Shown here in pieces: positions 37,239 to 45,060 of a stretch of DNA of 64,000 nt. The stretch lies in contig NZ_JBFHIT010000004.1 of the NCBI RefSeq assembly GCF_041596335.1, forward strand, positions 1 through 64,000, written 5' to 3'. Position numbers and translations under genes: made by a program. The stretch's first letter is position 1. Each line of letters begins with the position of its first letter. The notes under the pieces were generated by a model, which saw nothing but the letters and a program-made list of their open reading frames with translations, ran no database searches and was not told the DNA's origin. The DNA comes from Mangrovibacterium sp041596335 (GTDB lineage: Bacteria > Bacteroidota > Bacteroidia > Bacteroidales > Prolixibacteraceae).

Positions 37239-37298
37239 CCTCCAATCACTAAAAATCTGTAGATATATCCTCAGTATGAGAGGAATTACTTTTGACAT

Positions 37299-39104
37299 AT
37301 GGAGATAGAAAACGAGGTTACAGTAATGCAAATGATGAATGGCAACGAAGCAGTTGCCAGAGGCGCTTTTGAAGCAGGCGTAAAAGTTGCTTCTGGTTTC
37401 CCGGGTACACCTTCCACAGAAGTAATGGATTATACCCAGCAGAGATACCCCGATATCTATTGTGAGTGGTCGACCAATGAGAAAGTGGGTTTAGAAGTAG
37501 CCATTGGCGCTTCTTTTGCGGGCTATCGCAGCTTGGCGGTAATGAAAACAGTGGGCTTACATGTAGCAGCCGATGCATTGGGGGGAGCTGCCGGAAGCCA
37601 GATTAATGGCGGTTTGGTATTGGTTGTTGGCGATGATGTAGGCCGTATTGCTGGTGATGACTATAATGATGTACGTCATTATGGAAATATGTTCAATATA
37701 CCGGTATTGGAGCCAAGCGACAGCCAAGAGGCTAAAGACCTAATGGTTAAAGCATTTGAGATTAGCGAAGAATACACTACGCCAGTAATACTAAAAATTA
37801 CATCCGTGATCTGTAAGACTACCAGTAGCGTTATCATTGATGAAGACTATACTTACAAGGCAAAATGCAGCGTTAGATATCCCGTAAGCTTCAGCAAGGT
37901 TATTATGACAACCATGATGATGAATGCCAAAGGCTCCGAGCATCCAAAGTTGACTAAATGCTTCAATGATTTTCCGGCGCACATGAAGCGCCTGGCATCA
38001 GACTGCAATGGCTTCGATATCAATAAACTGGAATTGAATGGCAAAAAAATTGGGATAATTACAGCAGGTACTCCTTACTTTTATGCTAAAGAAGTTCTAC
38101 CCGAAGCGTCGATTTTAAAGTTGGGGCTTGTTATGCCGCTTCCTGAAAAGTTGATTCGGAAATTGGCCGATCATGTGGATGAGCTTTATGTGATTGAAGA
38201 TGGTCATGATTTGATGGAAAAGAACATCAAGGACCTGGGTGTTTCGGTAATTGGAAAAGAATTATTCCCGAAATTCCCCGAAATGACTCGTTTTACTCCG
38301 GATATCATTGAGGAAAAACTTGTTCCGAATGCACCAAAAAGAACTGTTATGGAAGGTATTCCGTTCAGGCTTCCAGTTAGTTGTGCCGGATGTTCGCATC
38401 TCTTCATATCACAAATATTACGAAAGCACAAAATAAAGGCAGCTGCCGATGTTACCTGTGGCCTGATTGGTTGCTTTCCGCATATGGAGTCCTATTCGCT
38501 GCAAAAATGCATGGGGTCGAGTATTGCGCTGGCTCATGGTTACAACGTTGCAACAGATCACAAAGAAAATTTTGTGGCAATGATTGGTGACGGGGGCTTT
38601 TGGGCAACCGGAATCAATGGACTAATGAATCTGATATTCAACGACAGTCAATCTACAGTGATTATTGTTGACAATAGTTGTTTGGCAATGACCGGTGGTC
38701 AGCATATAGCCTCCAGTGAGTTTGGGTTTAATTACAAACCTGAAAATAAACTCGAAATAGCGAAAGTATGCGAAGCCATTGGGGTAAAAGATATTGTAAC
38801 GGTTGACGCTTACGAATTTGAAAACCTGGAAGAAGCTATTCTAAAGGCGGTAAATGCAAAGACAAATTCTGTCGTGATCGTTAAAAAACCATGTGTTACA
38901 AAATTCAAACTACCCAAAAATGCCCCTCGATATATTGATCAGGATCTGTGCACGAAATGTCGGAAGTGTATCAATATTGGGTGTTTGGCTATCGAGAGTA
39001 AAAAAGGCAAGGACGGAAAGGTTGAAATAGTGATTAACAAGGATCTTTGTGTGGGCTGTGGACTTTGTTCTACTGCATGTAAGTTTAATGGCATAAATTC
39101 ATAA
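37299..39104 (+). CDS. iorA: Indolepyruvate:ferredoxin oxidoreductase, alpha subunit
   Basis: Oxidative decarboxylation of aryl-pyruvates (from aromatic amino acids) to aryl-acetyl-CoA with ferredoxin reduction; cytoplasmic. The 601-residue protein has the N-terminal pyruvate-oxidoreductase fold (GNEAVARGAFEAGVKVASGFPGTPSTE), a thiamine-pyrophosphate motif that begins GDGGFWATG and ends VDN about residues 430-460, and a C-terminal ferredoxin domain with CTKCRKCINIGC and CVGCGLCSTACKFNG for two 4Fe-4S clusters. Length and order are standard. The beta subunit gene begins 2 bp after the stop. Nothing ties it to glycan breakdown; it is likely a housekeeping or fermentation gene next to the PUL. 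Confidence 0.95.
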   Translation: MEIENEVTVMQMMNGNEAVARGAFEAGVKVASGFPGTPSTEVMDYTQQRYPDIYCEWSTNEKVGLEVAIGASFAGYRSLAVMKTVGLHVAADALGGAAGSQINGGLVLVVGDDVGRIAGDDYNDVRHYGNMFNIPVLEPSDSQEAKDLMVKAFEISEEYTTPVILKITSVICKTTSSVIIDEDYTYKAKCSVRYPVSFSKVIMTTMMMNAKGSEHPKLTKCFNDFPAHMKRLASDCNGFDINKLELNGKKIGIITAGTPYFYAKEVLPEASILKLGLVMPLPEKLIRKLADHVDELYVIEDGHDLMEKNIKDLGVSVIGKELFPKFPEMTRFTPDIIEEKLVPNAPKRTVMEGIPFRLPVSCAGCSHLFISQILRKHKIKAAADVTCGLIGCFPHMESYSLQKCMGSSIALAHGYNVATDHKENFVAMIGDGGFWATGINGLMNLIFNDSQSTVIIVDNSCLAMTGGQHIASSEFGFNYKPENKLEIAKVCEAIGVKDIVTVDAYEFENLEEAILKAVNAKTNSVVIVKKPCVTKFKLPKNAPRYIDQDLCTKCRKCINIGCLAIESKKGKDGKVEIVINKDLCVGCGLCSTACKFNGINS

Positions 39105-39106
39105 AA

Positions 39107-39739
39107 ATGCAGGATACAGGAAAAAATATTCTCATAGCTGGTGTTGGAGGACAAGGAATTCTCCTTTTCAGCAACCTCTTAAGCAAGTTTTATTTAAAAC
39201 ATGGCTACGAGCTGAAAATATCTGATGTGATTGGATTAGGCCAGCGCGGCGGAGGTGTTGAAAGCCATTTCCGATATTCAACCCAACCAATCTATTCTCC
39301 TTTCATCAAGGCTGGCGATGTTGATTACGTGATTTCCTTTGAGCAAACGGAAACGCTCCGCTATTTGCATTGCCTGAAAGATGCCGGTATCGTTTTTTCA
39401 AGCACCTTTGAGTTGAGCACTTCCAGTGTAAATACCAAGCTGGAAAAAGATATGCCCGAATCGAAAACAGAATTGATAAAGCGGTCGGGAAAGAAGACTT
39501 TTATTATTGATCCCGATGAGAACAAAAGTTCCGATTTTGATATCAGCAAAATGATGAATATTGTAATGCTTGGCTACTATGCTGAGTTCAGAGGCTATTC
39601 GCATGATGAAATGATTCAGATTGTTAAGGAAAACGTCCCTGCAAAGTTTGTTGAAGGAAATATGAAGGCCTACAAGAAGGGTGTAGAGATTGCCCGCATT
39701 GAACTCGCTGTAAGGGAGTCAGTTGCAGTAAATTGCTAG
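39107..39739 (+). CDS. iorB: Indolepyruvate oxidoreductase, beta subunit
   Basis: 210-residue gamma-type subunit of 2-oxoacid:ferredoxin oxidoreductases and partner of the preceding protein. It begins with the nucleotide-binding-like GVGGQGILLFSNLL, then KISDVIGLGQRGGGVESHFR, typical of IorB. No signal peptide. It is almost contiguous with iorA, so translational coupling is likely. A protein of unknown function follows 17 bp later. Confidence 0.94.
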   Translation: MQDTGKNILIAGVGGQGILLFSNLLSKFYLKHGYELKISDVIGLGQRGGGVESHFRYSTQPIYSPFIKAGDVDYVISFEQTETLRYLHCLKDAGIVFSSTFELSTSSVNTKLEKDMPESKTELIKRSGKKTFIIDPDENKSSDFDISKMMNIVMLGYYAEFRGYSHDEMIQIVKENVPAKFVEGNMKAYKKGVEIARIELAVRESVAVNC

Positions 39740-39756
39740 AGCATAAGCGGAACAAT

Positions 39757-40602
39757 ATGGAATTACCTGAAGGTGTTGTGTTGCTGGATAGTTTAGGTGA
39801 TTTGCAACCGGGCAATATCAGCCCGATTTTGGTTTGTGGATCACACTGTGGAGGCAACAGCGCTCTTGCCCGACAAGTAAAGAATTGCCATGTTAAAGCG
39901 GTTTTTCTTAACAATGCAGGGATTGGAAAAAACCAGGCAGGAATTAGAGGTCTCATACATTACGAGGCTGAGAATATTCTGGCCTGTGCTGTTGATCGCA
40001 ATAGTGCCGAAATTGGTATTGCCAGCGATACCTGGCAAAGTGGAATTATTAGTCACATCAACTCCAAAGCGGAAGCAGCGGGAATCCAAATCGGTAATTC
40101 AGTAAAAGAGGCCGTTGCCAAAATAGGCGATAGTATCAATCAACCTTTATCGCCAAAGTCAAGCGCGAATTTTGATGCTGGCAATAACGATGAAGAAAAG
40201 GCGAGCAAGGCAGACTTAAAGAAACAAGCTCAAGTACAAATTGATGGAGTGCCCATCACCGTCACCGATAGTATCACTTTTTTAAATGAGAACAATGCCG
40301 GCGATATCGTTGTCTGTGGATCTCATGGTGGTATGAGTGCCGGACATTATGCACAAAAACACCGTGTTAAGGCCGTGTTTTTCAACGATGCCGGAATCGG
40401 TAAAAATAATGCCGGTGTAAAAAGTCTCGAATATTTAAACGATGCCGGAATTCTGGCCTGCACGGTAGACTGTATGAGTGCAGAAATTTTTAACGGGCAA
40501 GACGTACTGGTGAACGGAACGATCTCTCTTTGCAATCAATTGGCAAAGTCCCGAAACATCGAAGAAAAAATGATGGTTAAAGAAGCCATCAAATTTATTT
40601 AA
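39757..40602 (+). CDS. Uncharacterised protein made of two copies of one domain, downstream of iorAB
   Basis: 281 residues, no signal peptide, probably cytoplasmic. The start at 39757 (ATG) is chosen over an upstream in-frame TTG at 39733. Two homologous halves are joined by a charged linker (about 125-170). Shared features, half 1 then half 2: VCGSHCGGNSA / VCGSHGGMSAG; VKAVFLNNAGIGKNQAG / VKAVFFNDAGIGKNNAG; ILACAVDRNSAEI / ILACTVDCMSAEI. The CGSHxGG and NxAGIGKNxAG motifs look like a nucleotide or phosphate-binding site or a catalytic Cys/Asp site; this is a guess from their glycine content. I recall single-domain relatives annotated only as hypothetical in other bacteria but cannot verify it. 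Close spacing with iorB suggests a shared transcript. Confidence 0.8.
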   Translation: MELPEGVVLLDSLGDLQPGNISPILVCGSHCGGNSALARQVKNCHVKAVFLNNAGIGKNQAGIRGLIHYEAENILACAVDRNSAEIGIASDTWQSGIISHINSKAEAAGIQIGNSVKEAVAKIGDSINQPLSPKSSANFDAGNNDEEKASKADLKKQAQVQIDGVPITVTDSITFLNENNAGDIVVCGSHGGMSAGHYAQKHRVKAVFFNDAGIGKNNAGVKSLEYLNDAGILACTVDCMSAEIFNGQDVLVNGTISLCNQLAKSRNIEEKMMVKEAIKFI

Positions 40603-40794
40603 CCTCGAAACCCTAGAGCGTTTAGTACCTGTTATCGCTCCCAAGTGATAAACGTGGTGATGATGTTTGACGATTTTTTGGCTAACCTTAAAACCAAACG
40701 CGACAGATCTCCATTTAAATTTGGGAGTACTTTTTAGTCGTCAAATTGAATTTAAGAGACTCTTTTGTTTCGTTGTATTCTATGATTTAAAGTA

Positions 40795-40836
40795 CTCGTT
40801 TTAATTCGCTCGTTTTAATTCGCTCGTTTTAATTTG
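40795..40836. repeat. Three tandem copies of a 14-bp unit
   Basis: CTCGTTTTAATTCG occurs at 40795-40808 and 40809-40822, and with one change (CTCGTTTTAATTTG) at 40823-40836. It is non-coding. It may be slippage-prone DNA or a regulator binding array; no function is established. Confidence 0.85.
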
Positions 40837-41165
40837 TGGACCATAAGTCTGTAAAAAGACAACTGAAATGAAGTCCGCCAGGCTAATTCGTTTCCCAAAT
40901 CGATAGCTATTGTTACAAAATAATTAACCGGATCAGTCCTGTTTCAGACCCGCCAGTATGGTCTCTTTTTACTTCACCACCCGATTGTAGCGATCGAATT
41001 TTAAGAAAACAATCTTCCATTGTCCATTTCAAACTGAGTAAAATCAGCTGGTTATTCGCAATATATTAGGACTATTGTTGCACATTAGCACAATATTGAA
41101 AAAGTGAAACAATCATGCTATTAATGAAACAATAATATAATAATAACATGCTTACTCGTGGTAGC

Positions 41166-41197
41166 TTTGAGGTAAACAGATTTGAGGGATAAGTTTG
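41166..41197 (+). promoter_or_regulatory. Bacteroidota-type promoter for the sulfatase-GH78 fusion
   Basis: TTTG (41166-41169), a 20-nt spacer and TAAGTTTG (41190-41197) match the -33/-7 consensus of the Bacteroidota primary sigma factor. The ATG is 45 nt downstream of the -7 box, leaving a short 5' leader. Confidence 0.7.
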
Positions 41198-41242
41198 GTT
41201 ATCCGCAAAGCTTGAATCGAATGAGATTAAACCTATCAAACT

Positions 41243-44200
41243 ATGAACAGAAAATTTTTTGAAATAACTTCTGTAATTATCGGGCAACTGTTATGCTTTG
41301 GTGCTAGTGCCTCCGGAAAACAATTAGCAAACCAGCCAGACAATACTTCGAAAAAGCCCAACATTATTTTCATTTTAACCGACGATCAGCGCTGGAGTGC
41401 TTTAGGTTATGCCGGAAACAAATATGCCACAACTCCGGAGATGGATAATCTGGCCGAAAACGGAACCTACTTTAGAAATGCTATTGCAACAACGCCCATT
41501 TGTTCTGCAAGTCGGGCCAGTATCATTTCAGGGGTGCAGGAGCGTGCCCACAAATACACGTTCCAAACAGGAGATATTCGTAGCGAGTTTATGGCGACAT
41601 CTTATCCGGCGCTTTTAAAGCAAGCCGGATATTATACCGGTTTTTTTGGAAAATTCGGTGTAAAGTATGCTGAAAAAGAAAAACTATTCGACGTTATTGA
41701 AGATTACGACCGGGCAAATCAATATAAAGACTATAGAGGTTACTATTATAAAACGTTAAATGGTGACACCGTTCACCTGACTCGTTACACCGGACAAAAA
41801 GCGCTCGATTTTATTGACAATGTTTCCGGCGATGAGCCTTTTTCTCTGTCGTTGTGCTTTAGTGCACCGCATGCACATGACGGAGCTCCGAAGCAATATT
41901 TCTGGGATGAAGAAGAGGATAAACTGTATCAGAACATGAACATGCCTGATCCGGAGTTAGCCGACGATAAATATTTTAATGCTCTGCCCCAGATTGTAAG
42001 GGATGGATTTAATCGTACCCGCTGGTATTGGAGATACGATACACCAGAGAAATATCAGCACAGTGTAAAGGGCTATTATCGAATGCTTTATGGGGTTGAT
42101 TTGGAGATTACTAAAATACGCAAGAAGCTTGAAGAGAAGGGGCTTGCCGATAATACCGTAATTATTTTAATGGGCGACAATGGCTTTTTTCTTGGCGAAC
42201 GTCAGGTTTCGGGGAAATGGCTGATGTATGATAACTCAGTCAGGGTTCCGCTAATTATTTATGATCCCCGCGTTCAAAAGCATCAGGACATTGACGAGAT
42301 GGCTCTAAACACCGATGTGCCAGCCACTATTGCTGATTTGGCAGGAGTTGAAGCCCCAAAATCATGGCATGGTAAAAGTTTAATGCCTATTGTTAAAGGA
42401 ACCGAAAAATCAATCGGGCGTGATACTGTTTTGGTTGAGCATCTCTGGGAATTTGAAAGTATTCCTCCAAGTGAAGGGGTGCGGACTTCCGAATGGAAGT
42501 ACTTGCGATACGTGAATGATAAGTCGATAGAAGAACTATACAATCTAAAGAAGGATCCGAAAGAGATCGATAATCTCGCTAATAATCCAAAGTACAGCGA
42601 CAAACTGCTGGAGTTTCGTGCTAAAAACAATGAATTGGCGAAAAAATATGCCGATCCGTATTCCGGAATTCCGATCGGATTAAATGTTGAATTTATCCGG
42701 GAACCTTCAAAAACCCTGATCGAAGACAGCAAACCGGAGTTTAGCTGGATTGTACCTGAGCAAGCAGAGATTCAAAAAGCTTACCAGATTTTGGTTTCTT
42801 CAACGAACGAACTGATTGAAAAAAATATTGGTGATGTGTGGAATAGCGGTCAGGTGCGCAGCAATAAATCTACCGATGTGGAATTGGGCAGCGCGCCATT
42901 GAAACCAAACACGACCTATTTTTGGAAAGTTAGAATTTTTGATGAAGGCAACAGAGTATCAGAATATTCTGCTGTACAGAAATTTAAAACAGGCACATTG
43001 AAAGAGGAGAAAACCTCGTCAAACTTTTTTCAGATAGAACGAATTGAACCGGTTAATTCAACCCAAAATAACGATGGCAGTTATTTTTTCGATTTCGGAA
43101 AACATGCCTTTGGCACATTGGAACTGCATTATAAACCAAAAGCCAGGCAAACACTAACCGTAAGGTTGGGAGAGAAATTGCTGGATGGAAAAATTGATCG
43201 GAATCCGGGAGGGACGATTCGTTATCAGGAGGTAAACCTTGTAGTTACACCCGATAAAGAGACTTACCTGCTCGAACTTGTTCCGGACGAGCGAAATACA
43301 AATGAGCTCGCGGTGGCTATGCCCGATTCATTTCCGGTAATTATGCCATTTCGTTATGCTGAAATAGAAGGACTTGAGGAAAATTTTGAGTCAAAGCAGG
43401 CTCTTCAGCTGGCTTATTTTGGGTATTTCGATTATACCACAAGCTCGTTTAACAGTTCAAACCCAATTTTAAACCAAGTTTGGGATATCTGTAAATATAC
43501 CATGAAAGGCACCTCGTTTACCGGATACTACGTTGATGGTGATCGCGAACGAATTCCTTATGAAGCGGATGCCTATTTGAATCAATTGAGCCATTATAGT
43601 GTGGACAATGAATATGCAATCGCCAGAAAAACGATTGAGTATTTTTTTGAAAGCAAACCAACCTGGCCGACAGAGTGGCAAATGCACGTCGCTATGATGA
43701 TGTATCAGGATTACATGTACACCGGTAATACTGAGCTGATTGCAAAATATTACGAGCGTTTGAAGGTGAAAACACTGATGGATCTTGAAGTTGAAGAAGG
43801 TTTTATTAGCACAGAATCGCCAAATCACAATGCCGACTTTTTATTAGAGCTTGGTTTCCCGGATACAACGAGGCGTTTAAGAGACATTGTCGACTGGCCA
43901 CCTCCATCGAAAAATTTTGGTGGTAAAGGTCCAATTCCCGGAGAGCAAGATGGCTACGTGTTTAAACGCATCAATACTGTGGTCAATGGTTTTTATTACC
44001 ACAATATGAAAATCATGGCTCAATTTGCGACTGTTTTAAATAAAGCGAACGAAGCCTTGGACTTCGAATTCAGAGCTGCGCAAGTTAAAAAATCGATAAA
44101 CGAACGCATGTTCGATGAAGAGAAGGGGTATTACGTTGATGGTGTTGGTACCGATCATGCCTCGTTACATGCCAATATGATTTTACTTGCTTTTGACGTC

Positions 44201-44791
44201 GTGCCGGAAGCCAGAAAAGAGAGTGTCGTCAAATATGTGAAATCACGAGGTATGGCCTGCAGTGTTTACGGTTCCCAATATTTGATGGAGGCATTATATA
44301 ATGCTGGCGAAGCTGATTATGCCCTCGATTTAATGACAGCAACGCACGATCGCAGCTGGTACAACATGATAAAGATTGGTGCAACCATGACACTGGAAGC
44401 ATGGGATATGAAATACAAATCGAATGGCGACTGGAACCATGCCTGGGGGGCAGTACCAGCGAATATTATTCCCCGGGGGATGTGGGGCATAAAGCCAAAT
44501 AAACCCGGATTTGATATTGTCGAGATTAGACCGCAAATGGGATCGTTGAAATCGAACTCCATTGTTGTGCCTACAATCAAAGGGCAAATTAGAGCCGAAT
44601 TCAGGAAGATAAATAATAGATCGGCCTCATACACAATCGAGTTGCCTGCAAATATGGGAGGTAAGTTTCACCTGAACCTGTCATCGGAAGACGTAGTGAC
44701 CTTAAATGGAGAAACGGTTAATACCGCCATGGGATTTATTATGTTGAAACCGGGAGCTAATAGGATCGGACTTACAGTGAATACCTTTTGA
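41243..44791 (+). CDS. Bifunctional type I sulfatase - GH78 alpha-L-rhamnosidase fusion
   Basis: 1182 residues, with an N-terminal signal-like segment ending near GASASG. Residues about 35-480 are an S1 sulfatase (FILTDDQRWSALGYAG; CSASRASIISG with formylglycine Cys about 87; LMGDNGFFLGE; ELYNLKKDPKEIDNL). Residues about 490-1180 are a GH78 unit: Fn3-like domain (KPEFSWIVPEQAEIQKAYQIL), shortened CBM67-like region, (alpha/alpha)6 domain with DGDRERIPYEADA (likely acid Glu769) and TMTLEAWDMK (likely base Glu1052), and a C-terminal beta domain. The frame is continuous, so this is a true fusion. It could couple desulfation and rhamnose release. I recall a similar sulfatase-GH78 architecture in a Formosa ulvan locus. 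It has its own promoter. Confidence 0.93.
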   Translation: MNRKFFEITSVIIGQLLCFGASASGKQLANQPDNTSKKPNIIFILTDDQRWSALGYAGNKYATTPEMDNLAENGTYFRNAIATTPICSASRASIISGVQERAHKYTFQTGDIRSEFMATSYPALLKQAGYYTGFFGKFGVKYAEKEKLFDVIEDYDRANQYKDYRGYYYKTLNGDTVHLTRYTGQKALDFIDNVSGDEPFSLSLCFSAPHAHDGAPKQYFWDEEEDKLYQNMNMPDPELADDKYFNALPQIVRDGFNRTRWYWRYDTPEKYQHSVKGYYRMLYGVDLEITKIRKKLEEKGLADNTVIILMGDNGFFLGERQVSGKWLMYDNSVRVPLIIYDPRVQKHQDIDEMALNTDVPATIADLAGVEAPKSWHGKSLMPIVKGTEKSIGRDTVLVEHLWEFESIPPSEGVRTSEWKYLRYVNDKSIEELYNLKKDPKEIDNLANNPKYSDKLLEFRAKNNELAKKYADPYSGIPIGLNVEFIREPSKTLIEDSKPEFSWIVPEQAEIQKAYQILVSSTNELIEKNIGDVWNSGQVRSNKSTDVELGSAPLKPNTTYFWKVRIFDEGNRVSEYSAVQKFKTGTLKEEKTSSNFFQIERIEPVNSTQNNDGSYFFDFGKHAFGTLELHYKPKARQTLTVRLGEKLLDGKIDRNPGGTIRYQEVNLVVTPDKETYLLELVPDERNTNELAVAMPDSFPVIMPFRYAEIEGLEENFESKQALQLAYFGYFDYTTSSFNSSNPILNQVWDICKYTMKGTSFTGYYVDGDRERIPYEADAYLNQLSHYSVDNEYAIARKTIEYFFESKPTWPTEWQMHVAMMMYQDYMYTGNTELIAKYYERLKVKTLMDLEVEEGFISTESPNHNADFLLELGFPDTTRRLRDIVDWPPPSKNFGGKGPIPGEQDGYVFKRINTVVNGFYYHNMKIMAQFATVLNKANEALDFEFRAAQVKKSINERMFDEEKGYYVDGVGTDHASLHANMILLAFDVVPEARKESVVKYVKSRGMACSVYGSQYLMEALYNAGEADYALDLMTATHDRSWYNMIKIGATMTLEAWDMKYKSNGDWNHAWGAVPANIIPRGMWGIKPNKPGFDIVEIRPQMGSLKSNSIVVPTIKGQIRAEFRKINNRSASYTIELPANMGGKFHLNLSSEDVVTLNGETVNTAMGFIMLKPGANRIGLTVNTF

Positions 44792-45060
44792 CCGGATTTT
44801 AAACAGTACGATACGACTAATTGAAAAGCAATATAGGGAACTGATGAGTACGACTTGAATTTATGTAGGTGTCACAATTGCTTTTTTCTGACAACGTAAT
44901 GAACTTAAAAACGCTAATAACTATGACTTAAAAATGCTTAATAACAAAGGAAAATTTGGAAATGAAAAAGGACAGGCTATAGTTGCAATATATCCTGCCC
45001 AAAGTTTTAACCGCAAATCTTATTTACTTTTTTAGTGCAAATCAAAACCAAATCAAATTT
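44792..45060. other. Leader region upstream of the second SusC
   Basis: A 269-bp AT-rich stretch between the fusion gene and SusC, with one hairpin (44970-45000). I did not find a convincing TTTG/TAnnTTTG pair, though a promoter is expected here. Confidence 0.45.
44970..45000 (+). promoter_or_regulatory. Hairpin in the SusC 5' leader
   Basis: GGACAGGCTATA (44970-44981) pairs with TATATCCTGCCC (44989-45000) with two mismatches and a 7-nt loop, ending 60 nt before the SusC ATG. It could be a leader structure affecting translation or an operator; no T-tract follows. Confidence 0.4.

Larger units (their letters stand above)
36598..37298. other. 700-bp gene-free region: terminator, regulator remnant, promoter
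   Basis: It separates the PUL enzymes from the iorAB group. It holds a terminator-like hairpin (36739-36769), a decayed minus-strand AraC/HTCS fragment (36869-37094) and a candidate promoter for iorA (37208-37238). The remaining sequence is AT-rich and shows no intact gene. Confidence 0.7.
40603..41242. other. 640-bp gene-free region with a short tandem repeat and a promoter
   Basis: It lies between the iorAB group and the sulfatase-GH78 fusion. It contains three copies of a 14-bp unit (40795-40836) and a good promoter at the right end (41166-41197). A minus-strand frame of about 47 codons near 40920-41060 has no recognisable domain. No intact gene or RNA is evident. Confidence 0.6.

Noticed and set aside
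39733..39756. TTG-started N-terminal extension of the duplicated-domain protein, overlapping iorB
   Set aside because: An ATG at 39757 gives a start 17 bp after iorB; the TTG adds eight charged residues with no homology between the halves.
40920..41060. Minus-strand frame of about 47 codons (contains GGEVKRDHTGGSETG)
   Set aside because: It looks protein-like, but there is no start near its beginning and no family I recognise; it may be a decayed fragment, too weak to list as a gene.
36598..41242. Possible insertion sequence or integrated element
   Set aside because: No transposase, integrase, terminal inverted repeat or target duplication was found; the island claim rests only on gene content.
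44983..45060. TTG-started extension of the second SusC
   Set aside because: It would put 26 residues before a clear signal peptide and reads through the leader hairpin; ATG 45061 is far better.
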